DNA of 64,000 bases from assembly GCA_026168455.1 (NCBI GenBank), contig CM047426.1, forward strand, positions 63,501,562 to 63,565,561. The letters run 5' to 3'. The notes under the pieces were generated by a model that did not search any database, was not told where the DNA came from, and saw nothing but the letters and a program-made list of their open reading frames with translations. Origin of the DNA: Theocolax elegans (Eukaryota; Arthropoda; Insecta; Hymenoptera; Cerocephalidae). Made by a program: the position numbers and the translations under genes. Of the stretch, positions 32,741-43,672 are shown in pieces. Numbering within the stretch: position 1 is the first letter of the stretch; each line of letters starts with the position of its first letter.

Positions 32741-33270
32741 ATACTTGTCGCTTCTACTTTGATTTTAGCGCTTTCAATTGTAGAATGTTTTTACACAGTT
32801 TAATTAATAATATATCGGAAAAAAATACAATTTATGGTATCGTAAAAAATACTCGTCGATTATTCCGCTTTGATTTCAGTACTTTCTATTGCAAAACCTT
32901 TATGGAGTTTAAGCAAAAAAAATATATAAATATTTAATTAAAATTACTTGTCGATTATACCGCTTTGATTTCAGTACTTTCTATTGCAGAAACTTTTTAT
33001 GGAGTTTAAGCAAAATATAAGTAGAAATAGGATGGGAGTAATAATTAAAGATTTTTTTATCAGATAACATTTTTGAAAGTATGATTGGAAACCATACTTG
33101 CGACTGTTGACACCTACGTAGAAGGTGTTTTATATGAAGTACTGTCTAGAGGCACAAATTCAACGTGGAATATTTAATAATGAATAATAAAATTATTGAT
33201 ATCCATAAAATACTTGCCGTTGCTATTTTGATTTCAGTAATTTTAATTGCAGAAACTTTTTATGGAGCTT
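32741..33270 (+). repeat. Cluster of ~60-bp direct repeats
   Basis: Four imperfect copies at about 32741-32800, 32848-32912, 32943-33010 and 33209-33270 share TACTTGTCG, TTTGATTTCAGTACTTT, ATTGCAGAAACTTTTTATGG and AGTTTAAG. Two inverted copies occur at 32350-32395 and 30545-30620. Spacing is irregular, so this is not a simple satellite. Confidence 0.75.
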
Positions 33271-33661
33271 AATGTTATACACACACCAATATATATATAT
33301 ATGTACACGCACACGCGCAGGCACGCACGCACCATTGCGCTAAATCTAGGGAGCAGATAAGATTATGAGTTTTTGTTGTTTGTTGAATCTCGGCAGCGCT
33401 AAAGTACTTTTGCTACCGCCAGCTGCTAAAGGGATACTTTAAACCCTATTTTTAGGGCGCAAAAACGCAAAATTTGAGCGTGTTACAAAAAACATTTTGC
33501 TTCTAGACATTCTGACGTAAGATTTTCTGCAGCTGTCAGAATCCCTTGTCAAAATTTTGGCCAATGCCGATAACAAAAACCATTGCATTGTAAAATCGCT
33601 AAAAAGGTTGTACGCTTCAGCGCAGAAGTGAGATATTTTTTCCGTATTGTTCTTATAACCT

Positions 33662-33892
33662 CCCGCGTAAAAATCGAGACTATGGGAAATACATTGCAAA
33701 TATATTGGACATTAGTATTGCCATTATATTGAAACTGTGTGGGTAATATTTTGTAATTATTTCGCCCAATACTCAATCCAATATGTTACCCATATGTTGC
33801 TAAAAAGCAGTATCCAAAACCTTACCTATATAAATATCCGACACTCGGCCAATATTTTCGCAATGCTTTCCCAATATGTGACCAACATTTTA
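33662..33892 (+). repeat. Left TIR of the CACTA-like element
   Basis: Begins CCCGCGTAAAAATCG; inverted copy of 37200-37429 with scattered substitutions. Confidence 0.9.
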
Positions 33893-34166
33893 ATCGTTTA
33901 TCTGTATAATAATATTTTTATTAATTTTGAACATTATCATAACTATTAACTATTGTACAATAAGATACTCGTTCATTTTTATCACAATTAATATTTTACT
34001 TATATTTGATTTTAAATTATAAAAATAAAATTATTATAACAATATGTAGATAGAGTTACTCATATTCTAAAGTATGTACAGGTTCGATCGCGTACGCCTT
34101 ATTTATACATTCGACATTAATATAATGACAGACGCATTTTAGGTTTTCTACATTAATTACTTGAAT

Positions 34167-35615
34167 TTATTTATGCAGGTGTTTGCATTCATGAATAAAA
34201 TTTAATCCATCTATATTTGAATTTACATTAAAAGGATTGCAAGTTTTCAATTCTTTAATAATCGCGAAATGAACTCCATTGCAAGTGCACAATTTTGTAC
34301 AGTTACAATTAGTTATTCGAAGGAAATGTTCAATAATACCTACACAGTAATCAGAATTATTTTTATATTTTACAACATAAGATATAGTTTTTTTGTCATT
34401 TTGGTCAATTTCTGATGTAAATAGTATTCTATTTTTGTATAGTTGTTTGAACAAGAAAATATTTTTACCGTAAGTATTATAATTACTTACACTTTGCAAA
34501 CATGCATCATTGTGATTCATTTTTTTTACGGAACCGACAATAGATAAAGCGTCATTAACTCTTTTCAAATTAAATTTTCTGGAGGAAGACAGAAGTGTAT
34601 TACAAAAATTATATGCAACATCATTATCTTTCAACCATAAATGTCTTAACGAATATACAGTCATGTATGTAATTATATTAGAATAAATCTGTAAATGGGG
34701 CTGATTACTTCCGTGAACCAATGCTTTAATTTTACCGTTTATATTTTCCAGCGCAAAGCATGAAGTAGTCCAAAGAGGACCCAAACAACGAACTACTTCG
34801 GGTAAATGGCGAAGGCTGTGTAAATTACATGACAAATATTTTTCGCCATACAAATATTCGAAATGTAATACAAACTCTTGTAAACAAAAATTAGCTAATT
34901 TGATCATTTCATCAGTAATAATTTCTTGAGTTAGCATATAAATAGCTGCTAAAAAATATTTGTAGTGGTTTAAATATTCATCTGGCAAAATGTCATTTAA
35001 AACCGGTAATGCATAATAAAGGCTCCAATTTTTGTATTCAGACGCTTTCGAAAATGGGAAATGGATTTTGATAGGTCTTGGCCTTCTAGAAACATACGAT
35101 GGAGATTTAATGGAACACAGTCGATAATCTACTACTTCAACTAGATGGCATATAGAAAAAGCCTTATTTGAAAATTTTGTATCAAACCATAACTCTCCAA
35201 GACGTTTCGCACAACCTTGAAATGCGCAGTGCATTACGTCTATAGCAGTTGAGGTTATGTATTTGTAGCAAATTTTAGATAAGATAATCGGACCTTTTAC
35301 ACCGCAAACAGGTTGTCTTACTTCGATTGCTTGTAGTGCATGCTCGGAAGTTTCAATTTCGGATCGTAAACATAGACGTTCTTTATATGGGTATATTCGT
35401 GTCCGATCGATCGTACGAGTTTCTACCTTACAAACTTGACAACCAAATTTTCCGTTGTACTGGTCCATGTTGAGAAATAAAGCCTTCGCCGGGAGATCAC
35501 ACGTACCACAAATAATCAATCCTTGTACTATTATTTCAGTTTCTAAATCGCTTACGTATACATTAATGCCTTTATATAGATCTATTAACGATTTCTTTAA
35601 CGGCTCCAAAAACAA
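34167..35615 (-). CDS. CACTA/EnSpm-type transposase (TNP2-like), N-terminus incomplete
   Basis: Transposase that would cut and paste the element. The 482-residue open frame carries features of the plant-to-animal TNP2/Transposase_21 plus DUF4218 type: GTCDLPAKA followed by QYNGKFGCQVCK (residues ~37-63), DVMHCAFQG (~125), and a C-terminal block NLHSLRHLPEVVRCLGPLW with CFALENINGKIK (~265-305), ending in a cysteine-rich tail. The open frame extends upstream of 35615 to a stop near 35660 and has no ATG there, so the N-terminus lies in further exons or is lost. No internal stop is visible. It sits between the TIRs, opposite to the BEN gene. Confidence 0.8.
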   Translation of the reverse strand: MFLEPLKKSLIDLYKGINVYVSDLETEIIVQGLIICGTCDLPAKALFLNMDQYNGKFGCQVCKVETRTIDRTRIYPYKERLCLRSEIETSEHALQAIEVRQPVCGVKGPIILSKICYKYITSTAIDVMHCAFQGCAKRLGELWFDTKFSNKAFSICHLVEVVDYRLCSIKSPSYVSRRPRPIKIHFPFSKASEYKNWSLYYALPVLNDILPDEYLNHYKYFLAAIYMLTQEIITDEMIKLANFCLQEFVLHFEYLYGEKYLSCNLHSLRHLPEVVRCLGPLWTTSCFALENINGKIKALVHGSNQPHLQIYSNIITYMTVYSLRHLWLKDNDVAYNFCNTLLSSSRKFNLKRVNDALSIVGSVKKMNHNDACLQSVSNYNTYGKNIFLFKQLYKNRILFTSEIDQNDKKTISYVVKYKNNSDYCVGIIEHFLRITNCNCTKLCTCNGVHFAIIKELKTCNPFNVNSNIDGLNFIHECKHLHK

Positions 35616-35738
35616 ATTTACTGCAGGCTTTTTTTCTCTAAGTAAATAAGATAAGGATTATTTAGATTGTTTGAGAATTAATAGTAATGGGGAGATTATG
35701 CAAAAAAATAAAAACACTATACGTCTACTAAAATTGCA

Positions 35739-36878
35739 TTGAGTAATGTCAATGCAATAAAATCTTGTGAGAAAGGAAAAGCCAAAAAATTATCAGAAAT
35801 TTCTATTTCAAAAAATGTAAAACTAATTAATTCAAAATCAATTTATGAGGTCTCGACCAATTCGTCAGATGCAAACGAAGCTGAAAATACTAATACAGGT
35901 GAAGGATCTAGCGATAATGCTGCTGCAAACAATGAGTTTGATAATAATGACAAATCAGACTCTGAAAATGATGAATTCGGTGCTGCAATTGCCGAACCTG
36001 AGGTTGAGAATATCGAATGCTCCAAAACAAAAATTGCACGACTTGAAAAAACATTAAAACTCCTAAAACAACAATATAAAAACTCATCGCAGGAACATGC
36101 TGCATCAATTTCCCGAACATCGGTACAAAACTTGGTTTGCAGTGAGGTAAATATAGTATTATTCATATATTCTTAAATCCACCTACACATTTTTTTATGT
36201 TTCACAAGCAAATTTCACACATTTGTAGCAAATAATATTTTATATTACACAATATAAGTATATTTTCGATAGTGTGCGTAAAATGCGATTTGACTCGCTT
36301 TGCTCGGACGATAAAAATCACACTCGTTTTAAAATCAACACTTTTACACTAGTAGCGAAAACTACTATTATATACGTATAATTGTCAATCTTTTTATAGT
36401 TTCCATTTTCTTTTATTTTACCGTAGACTATTGAAAAAGATGATGATGATGATAACGATCCATTATCTAAATGTCTAAAACCAGGAAAAGGCATGGTTTT
36501 GATCTGCAAATCATACAACGTATGGATTGACAAAGCTGATTTAATGTATGTGCAAAGATGGAAAAAGAATCCGAAGGAAATGACGAGAAGTCTATTAAAA
36601 ATACTTGTTGGTATAGAAAAATTAAAAAATATGTGTGCCCGAGGAAAATCTCTCACCATGAAAGCCATTCCACAGGACATTATGAACTGTGTAAAATGTA
36701 AATATATTTACATATATACACGGTTTATTAAAAAATAATTTAACAAATATAAATAATAATTAATATTATTATATTATCTATAGATTACGTTAACAAGAAA
36801 TGCGAAACAAGCTTGACACCTGCTGAATTTACTACTGTAGTTAATTATTTATGCGGAACTTTGAGAAATCCAAAATAA
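35739..36878 (+). CDS. BEN-domain protein, three predicted exons
   Basis: BEN domains bind DNA and protein partners in chromatin regulators, and also occur in some viruses. Predicted exons: 35739(or upstream)-36146, 36427-36697 and 36784-36878, with GAG|GTAAAT, CGTAG|A, AAAAT|GTAAAT and TATAG|A junctions that keep the frame. Exon 1 encodes an acidic, serine/asparagine-rich region and a short coiled coil (KIARLEKTLKLLKQQ). Exons 2-3 encode the BEN fold: GMVLICKSYNVWIDK, then LLKILVGIEKL and, after the last junction, YYVNKKCETSLTPAEF. No ATG is found in the open part of exon 1, so the start is uncertain and may lie in another exon. It is within the CACTA-like element, divergent from the transposase. 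Confidence 0.7.
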
Positions 36879-37199
36879 TTTATGTTTTAATTAACAATAA
36901 TTTGTTCTCAATAACTTTTGTTTTGTTGGCTACAATGTATTGTAATTATTAAAATGCTTTGAATAACTGAATAAAGAAATACATGCGTTTAAAAAAATAA
37001 TCAGAAATGTACAATATTTTTAAAAGACGTTGTTATAATAAATATAGTTATTTGCATCCTTAAATCACGAATATATTTAATAACCTTGACATTCGCTTTA
37101 AACGACTTAATATTTTAGACTATTAAGCCAAGCAATTGATCAGAAATGTAATATAATTACAAATATATTGATAATATATTACTGATGAATTAAGTAAGT

Positions 37200-37429
37200 A
37201 AAATGTTGGCCACATATTCGGAAAGCATTGCGAAAATATTGGCCAAGTGTCGGATATTTATATAGGTAAGGTTTTGGATACTGCTCTTTAGCAAGATATG
37301 GGTAACATATTGGATTGAGCATTGGGCAAAATAATTACAAAACATTACCCACACAGTTTCAATATAATGGCAATACTAATGTCCAATATATTTGCAATGT
37401 ATTTCCCATAGTCTCGATTTTTACGCGGG
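37200..37429 (-). repeat. Right TIR of the CACTA-like element
   Basis: Inverted copy of 33662-33892, ending TTTTTACGCGGG at 37429. Confidence 0.9.
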
Positions 37430-37989
37430 CTATTAAAGAAATTTTTTTACTTTATCTATTGTTTAATGAAATCCATCTATTTTTAAGTTATATTTTGTGA
37501 TTATTAAAACTTAAAAATGTCTTAGCAATGAATGTCTTAATCTGAATGTTTTAGCAATATACCCAAAATTTTCTAGATTTTTAAATTGATTATTTAAAAT
37601 TACAATGTTTGCGTTGAAAGTTTATGACTTTTTATTAATAATTAGAGTCTAAAAATTGTTTACTTAATTATTATTAAAAAAATTATTATTTCTTAAAAAA
37701 TCAAAACGCTACGCCCTTGCTTTTGTTTTAAGCTACCAGTATGAATTTTTTTAGATTTTTAATTTAATATTTTAATTACAATATTTATGTTGGAAGGTGT
37801 AGATTCGTGTAATTTGGGTCCGACACTACGTTCAGGAAAATTCAGTCAAATTAAAAAAGTTTCATCACACACTCTTAACCCCAAAAAGTAAAAACTGAAC
37901 CTTAAATGAGTAATTTGTTGACTTTACTACTCTTTAAGTAACATCAAAAATCCCAAAACTACACGTTAATATAATCTTTAACTAATATA

Positions 37990-38409
37990 TAATCTGAATG
38001 GACTTCCCAGTTACTCGAGTTAATATTGTACTATTTATTTCCAATCACTGGAGTTGTAGTGAATTCCACCATGTTTAAACAATTATTAATTTATATCCAC
38101 TGTACTGGAGTCACTGGGAAGTCTATTTAAATTATACGCAAGCTATCTTATATATGTAAAGTTTTTATTTTACTACATGAAAATATGCTCTCAAGAGACT
38201 TTCTGACAAATAAATAAAATTAAAAAAAACCAATTGATAAGAATTCATCACATATGATAGCTTGCGTATAATCTGTATGGACTCCTCAGTTACTCGAGTA
38301 ATATAATAATATTGTACTATTTATTTCCAATCACTGGAGTTACAGTGAATTTCACCATGTTTAAACAATTATTAATTTATATCCACTATACTGGAGTCAC
38401 TGGGAAGTC
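37990..38409 (+). repeat. Two copies of a ~135-bp TIR-bearing repeat
   Basis: Copies 37990-38123 and 38269-38409 both run from an AATCTG(A/T)ATGGAC start to ACTGGAGTCACTGGGAAGTC; GACTTCCCAGT near the start of copy 1 is the inverse of that end, so each looks like a tiny MITE. Between them TTATACGCAAGCTATC (38136) and GATAGCTTGCGTATAA (38257) form another inverted pair. Confidence 0.75.
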
Positions 38410-39715
38410 TTACATATATACTTCCATATAGCGAAACAATTTCTTGAACGTTCGTTATTTCATTTGCTGGTGCATTATATTTCCGTAAACGCATTTGTTT
38501 CTTCTGTTTTATGCAAATGCCTGCGGTGGCATTATAAGAATATCATAGAAACATTTACTTGTTTGACTTGCTTATTTATCGATTGTTATCCCTTTTTAAA
38601 TTAAAGAAAACTTACGTAAACAATTTATTAACTGTAATAGCTCATATTCACAACAAAATCGGCCAGACGATACAGCTGTGATGAAAGTATTCACTTGATA
38701 CTAGCTCTCTCTTACGGTCACATTATAACTTCTCTTATTACGTTTTTACCTCTGTATGCATTATTTCACGGGCTGGAAAAGAGTGTCTTACTTTCTCTTT
38801 TATATATTCACCCATCGCTCTGTCTCAACTTTCTTCCAAGTATAAATATAGATATATACGGGTAATGTAATATAAAGGGAAGAAGCAAAAATCGAGTAAA
38901 GGAAATTGACATCCAATTTCTTTATCGCGGCTTTTCTTAATTATGCGTGAATTCATTCGCACAAAACTTGATGTAAACCAAAGATAAATAAATAGGGAAA
39001 GCTATGTTTCATAAATTTCATAAAAATAAATAGTATATAATAAACGGTTATGAAAAGAAAAATACGATGACTGAGTTAGCTGTATAATAACCCAGTCAGC
39101 ACAAAACGTCTTAAAGACGTTTCTAGACGTGTTTAAAACGCTTAAAACGCTTAATAACGTTTTAAAAACATCTCGGAGACGGACAGTGCAATCTGGGAGG
39201 CTTACGCGCCCATACTTGCGTGGGGCGCTATATATCGCGCCCTTTGATATATACAAAAGCGAAAGTGATAAAATCAAGCGAAAGTAACAAAAGTTCTTAA
39301 AAGGAAATCGATATGTCATTTCTTTTCACGGCTTTTTCTTTAATATGCATTAATGAATTCCTACGGAATTTTTCGCATAATAAAAATAAATAAATAAGGA
39401 ACAATTTAGGGCTAGACAAAATACGAAAACATTAATTTTTAATTTAAGATTCAGCCAAGGAAAAATACGCATAGCGAGTTAGCTGAATATAAGGCTACCT
39501 GCGTAAAAAAATTATGTTTATCTAAACTTTATATAAAATTAAAGTTTTGAGAAAGTTCATATCAACGTGTCCAACGCGACATTCCCAAACTTGGAAAAAT
39601 GTTAATTAAGCATTTGTATAAAGTTTATACAAACTTAAAATAATGTCTTAGGTAAGTTTAAAATAGTATTTTTAAACTTGTAAAATTTGAATTAATATTA
39701 AAAAAAAAATTTTAT

Positions 39716-39776
39716 TCCGAGATTCGAACCTCTGATCTTCTACTTCGAAGTCCTCGCTCCTACCAACTGAGCCATT
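39716..39776 (-). other. tRNA-like sequence (pseudogene or SINE head)
   Basis: Minus strand shows box A TGGCTCAGTTGGTAGGAGCG and box B GGTTCGAATCT at tRNA spacing. The anticodon stem does not pair and the T stem is weak, so a working tRNA is unlikely. T-rich sequence follows on the minus strand. Confidence 0.5.
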
Positions 39777-40216
39777 TTTATTGTTTATGAATAAGTTACA
39801 TTCAGGTTAAAAACCGTTCAGGTTAAAAACCAACAAATTTTCATTCAAAGTAACGAATTATTAATTAATAGGTAATACATTTTTTTCTAATGAAGGTGTA
39901 ATCAGACACATTATTAGTTAAATCATAAAATATTTATTTGTTGCAAATTAATATTTTATAAAAATAAATGTATTTATTTTCTAAAAAAATTTTATTTGTA
40001 GGTACAATTAAATAAATGTTAAAACTAATAATTTATTATTCGAAATAAATAAAAATGTGTTTGTCACAAATAAATAATTTGTTAATTTCAAAATCAATTT
40101 TATAAGTAAAAGATTATTTCGGCGTTATTCGTTCAGAAATTAAATCATTATAGTTTCCGATATAGCGGAATCTACCCCTGCAAATGAAACTTATTTATTT
40201 AATTATTATAGTATAT

Positions 40217-40855
40217 ATATGGGCTAATTCACGTCAAGTGGTACGATGAAAATTTTAAATCGCTCCAAAATTTGAAAATAGGCTGGAAATATCTTCCAGA
40301 AGATAGAAAAAAAATTTTAGGTGTTAAAAATAATTTGCCTGAGAGTTATTCCACCATAAAAAATGGAAATTTTTCAATTTTTTAGGAAAATTTCTATTTT
40401 TAAAGCCATTTATCTCAAAATCTATTGATTTTTTTGAAAAACATAACAAACAACTTTTGTTTAAAATAATCTTTAGAACTTATCTACCAGGGTTACAATT
40501 CTTAATTTTAAATTCTCGAAGAGATAGAACGCCCGAAAATATTGAATATCAAAAAATGGCGACCACGCCACAATCGATTTTGATCTAACACCGCTCAAAA
40601 GATCACATTTTTCGAGAGCGTTCGAATGGTTGTGGTTAGATTATTGGCCAAGACCGCTGGTGTAAGTTATGCCCTAAAATACATGAGTAGATAAGCTATA
40701 GGCATTCTGGCTCATACGGGTTCTGGCTCACCCCCTCTCCGCCGTCAGTGAGCTAGAACCCGTACGGATTCTGGCTTTTTCCCTCTCCGCCGCGAGATTC
40801 AGAATCTGCGGGAACGTTTTCTCCCTCTCCCGCGCATAATACAGAATGCCTATAG
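40217..40855 (+). repeat. Left TIR of the Polinton
   Basis: Starts ATATGGGCTAATTCACGTCAAGTGG. The inner end is structured: CATACGGGTTCTGGCTCAC (near 40716) is inverted as GTGAGCTAGAACCCGTACGG 20 bp later. Ends at CCTATAG. Confidence 0.9.
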
Positions 40856-41831
40856 GATGTCTTCGAATTACTCAAAAAGGGAGGGAAAGGTCAGCCCTTT
40901 TCCCACTTAGAAGATGCATTTTCTTTTTAAGAGAGGGTAAGGGTATCCTACCTACTCTCGCCTAGATGCAGAATTTTGAAAGAGAAGGAATATTTAAAAA
41001 ATTAAAAAGACATGGTAAAAGCAAGGAATTTCGAACCTTGAAAAAAAATTCAAATTTCAGGTACGCTATTCTCGAAAAGATCATACCGAAATGATGGAGG
41101 TGCGCGGAGATAGAAAGCAATTTCAAAAAATTGAAAATCTTCGAAAAACTATTTAAGTGTCGGGTAATAAATGCTCGGCAAAATAAGTTGAAATCGCGCA
41201 GAGCAATAAACCCTTGCCCAAATGATGCAGGTACGCGGGACTAGAAAAATGCTCAAAAATTCGGCAAGCCTTGAAAAAAAAAGAAATGCCCGGCGAAATT
41301 GCCGACATGAGAAAGAAAAAAAAAGATCATACTGAAACGCTGCAGGTGCGCGGAGCTAGAAAAAATTTCGGAAAATTTCTCAACCCTCGAAAAACTAGTT
41401 ATGAGTAGGGTAATAAATGCTCGGCAAAACAACTTGGAATCGCGCGGACCTCGAGAAAAAATTTTTTTGTACGTGTATAGCAATAAAGCCTTGCCGAAAT
41501 GATGCAGGTGCGTGGGACCAAAGATTTATTTGTGGGGGCATGGAATAAAGGTTTGGCAGAAACTCGAAAACGCGCATAACACTAAATTTTTTTTTTTACG
41601 CGTAGAGCAAAAAATGCGTAGGCGTGTTTTATTAATAATTTTCCCAGGGGCGTTTCTTTAAAAATTTTGGGAGGAAAATTGTCGAAGGGAGGAAAATAAG
41701 TTATCCAATAAGGAGCTTTTACCCCAAAGTCGTGGTAAGAAGGGCGTATTTAGTGAAACCAAATAAATACCCGAGAACTTGCTTGCTACATCACTTTAAG
41801 TTCATTCGAGCAAACTAAGAAAATCAGGAAC
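40856..41831. repeat. Degenerate tandem repeats in the left Polinton arm
   Basis: A core ATGATGCAGGTGCGCGGGACTAG occurs in variant form at about 41090, 41219, 41334 and 41498, and GGGTAATAAATGCTCGGCAAAA at about 41161 and 41404. Spacing is 115-165 bp. No coding frame is evident. Confidence 0.65.
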
Positions 41832-42947
41832 ATGGCACAAGATAAATCGTCAAAAACAAGTATGGCTGTAGTCAAGGAGAGGGTTAGATGGATAGTGAAG
41901 AACGCTCTAACAATATTGATGGTGCTAGACCATATCCAATGGGCGATGGATGTGGTGCAAAGCAGTAAGTGTTTTTTAAAATTTTTAAGCTAATTTTTTA
42001 AATGGCATTTTAAACATTTTTTTAGAAAATTTATTTGTTCAAAAAATTTTTTGTATAGTTTTTTGAAAATTTTTGAAATTTTTTTTGAAATGTTTTTTAA
42101 AAATGTTTTTTAAAATTTTTTCAAAATTTTGTAAAACTTTTTTAGTCTTAAATTTTGTAGCAATTTTTGAGATGATATTTTAAAACTTTTTTTTGAAATT
42201 TATTTGTGTAAAAAAAATTTTTGTATAGTTTTTAAAATAACGTTTTAAAAAATTTTTTCATAAATTTTTAAAAAAAATTTTCATAAATTTTTAAAAAAAA
42301 TTTTCATAAATTAAAAAAAAATTTTTTTTTAAATTTATCTGTAAAATTTTTTTTTGCTGAAAATTTATTTGATATGTAAAAGTTAATGTGATTTTTTTTA
42401 TTTCTTTTTCAGTGCCGAATTTACCTCAAAGTGCAGCTCTGCAGGAACTCTATTTGTCGCCTCCAAGGACACCAGAGGTGCAAGGGATAAGGAAGTAGTA
42501 TAAACCAAGAGCGCGATCACGGTCGAGGTGTAGTTCGAGCTCTGCATCGAGCTCCTCTTCGAGCTCCTCGTCGAGCTGCTCAGCGAGCTCCTCATCGAGC
42601 TCGTCCACGAAAAGAAAAAGGGTTGCCGATCTACCGCGTATATCCAAGAAAATTAAGTCAGATTTGGAACCATCAAGTTGTGTAGCGCAAGACAATACAA
42701 TTAAAAAAACCGATTCACCACCTTCTAGGAGAGATGTAATAGAAGAAAGTGGTAATAAAGGTAAAAAAATTTTGACTTAATTTTACATCACATGTTTCAA
42801 TTTTTCATTTATATAAATAAAAAAAAAAAATTTTTGCTCTTTACAGATAAGGTGCAACCAAGGGAAGAAGCTAAAAAAAAATTTTCAATGTACTTTATAA
42901 TATACAATTTACACATCTATTTCATCTTTACTGTATTTGGCATTTAA
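41832..42947 (+). pseudogene. Spliced serine-rich basic protein gene of the Polinton
   Basis: Predicted exons 41832-41964, 42413-42760 and 42847-42947. Junctions (AGCA|GTAAGTG, TTTTTCAG|TG, AAAG|GTAAAA, TTTACAG|AT) keep one frame starting at a well-placed ATG (MAQDKSSKT...). Exon 1 gives a tryptophan-containing helix-like part (VRWIVKNALTILMVLDHIQW); exon 2 gives SPPRTPEVQ, then after an in-frame TAG at 42496-42498 an arginine/serine-rich and polyserine tract and a nuclear-signal-like KRKRVADLPRISKKIK; exon 3 a hydrophobic tail. The TAG suggests decay, or a short 71-residue product. No known family recognised; a basic SR-like protein could bind nucleic acid (inference). Confidence 0.55.
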
Positions 42948-43672
42948 GAAATTAATCATCCAAGCTCGCATAGAAATTACATTTTGTACAGCACACGTTG
43001 GTTGTCTTCTCATACAAAGATTGTGATTGAAGCAGACGTATTGTCTTTCACTCATTATTTTCTGCAGTGATGTGCATCCTAAATCTTCTAGGTTTGCAAT
43101 TGAGCTGTAAAAAGTGAAAAATAAGATTGTGAGTGTACATACATTTTGAAGTATTTTGAAGTATGGAAAAGTATGGAAAAGTATGGAAAAGTATGGAAAA
43201 GTATGGAAAAGTATGGAAATGTATGGAAAAGTATGGAAAAGTATAGAAAAGTATGAAAAATTATGTATAAGTTACTTACACATTTTGTATGAACTTCGAC
43301 AACCACTGCACTTTCTGCCATCCTTTAACGTAAATTTTCTCAACTCCTTGTGAGCAGATTTCAAAAATTTTTTGAAGTTGATGATAATCACATATCGCCT
43401 TAATCCCATGCTATTCCATGGTGATACCTCTCTAGCCATTGAGTCATGCATTTTTCTTCTTGAGTTAGTTCTTTCCAAGGTAATGGAGACTTCAAGAGAT
43501 AGGCAGTCGGTAAAGCAGATTTTCTCAAATTAAGAAAACTAATTTCTTTAAAAATGAAAACATCTTCAGATATTCTTTGGAATCCTTGAATATCGCAAAT
43601 ATATACTTTTTCTTCCGGAAATTTTAATGTATTATTTTGAAACATAAAGTCGTTTTCACGAGTTCGAGCCAT
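42909..43672 (-). pseudogene. Two-exon Polinton gene of unknown function, broken
   Basis: Exon 1 (43672-43280) starts MARTRENDFMF and shows VYICDIQGF, FKEISFLNL, PLPWKELTQEEK, WLERYHHGIAW, and, after a TAA and a frameshift near 43390, VEKIYVKGWQKVQWL. A donor (AATGT|GTAAGT) and acceptor (TTTTTACAG|CTC) bound a 175-bp intron at 43105-43279; exon 2 reads SIANLEDLGCTSL and ends with a cysteine-rich stretch at TAA 42909-42911. The join restores one frame. The DIQGF...KE pattern vaguely recalls RNase-H-fold nucleases, but this is speculative. Exon 2 overlaps the last exon of the serine-rich gene on the other strand (tail-to-tail). Confidence 0.6.
43151..43260. repeat. 10-bp minisatellite GTATGGAAAA x11
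   Basis: Eleven head-to-tail decamers, six of them exact, lying inside the intron of the minus-strand Polinton gene. Confidence 0.95.

Larger units (their letters stand above)
33662..37429. mobile_element. CACTA/CMC-like DNA transposon with BEN-domain cargo gene
   Basis: Terminal inverted repeats of 230 bp (33662-33892 and 37200-37429) start CCCGCGTAAAAATCGAGAC and enclose a transposase on the minus strand and a spliced BEN-domain gene on the plus strand. CT flanks both ends, a possible 2-bp target duplication. The two genes are divergent, with about 100 bp between their first recognisable coding parts. Confidence 0.82.
37430..40216. other. AT-rich intergenic DNA with small repeats
   Basis: No gene recognised. 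Holds two ~135-bp direct repeats (37990-38123, 38269-38409), an ACGT/TTAAA-rich repeat-like patch (39090-39180) and a tRNA-like sequence (39716-39776). The frame at 39002-39319 has no recognisable motif. Confidence 0.55.

Noticed and set aside
39716..39776. Functional tRNA gene
   Set aside because: Boxes A and B are good but anticodon and T stems do not pair.
42450..42695. Glutamate/leucine-rich minus-strand frame
   Set aside because: It is the antisense of the polyserine (TCG/AGC) tract of the plus-strand gene.
43088..43321. Repeating FPYFSILFHT frame on the minus strand
   Set aside because: Pure translation of the GTATGGAAAA minisatellite within an intron.
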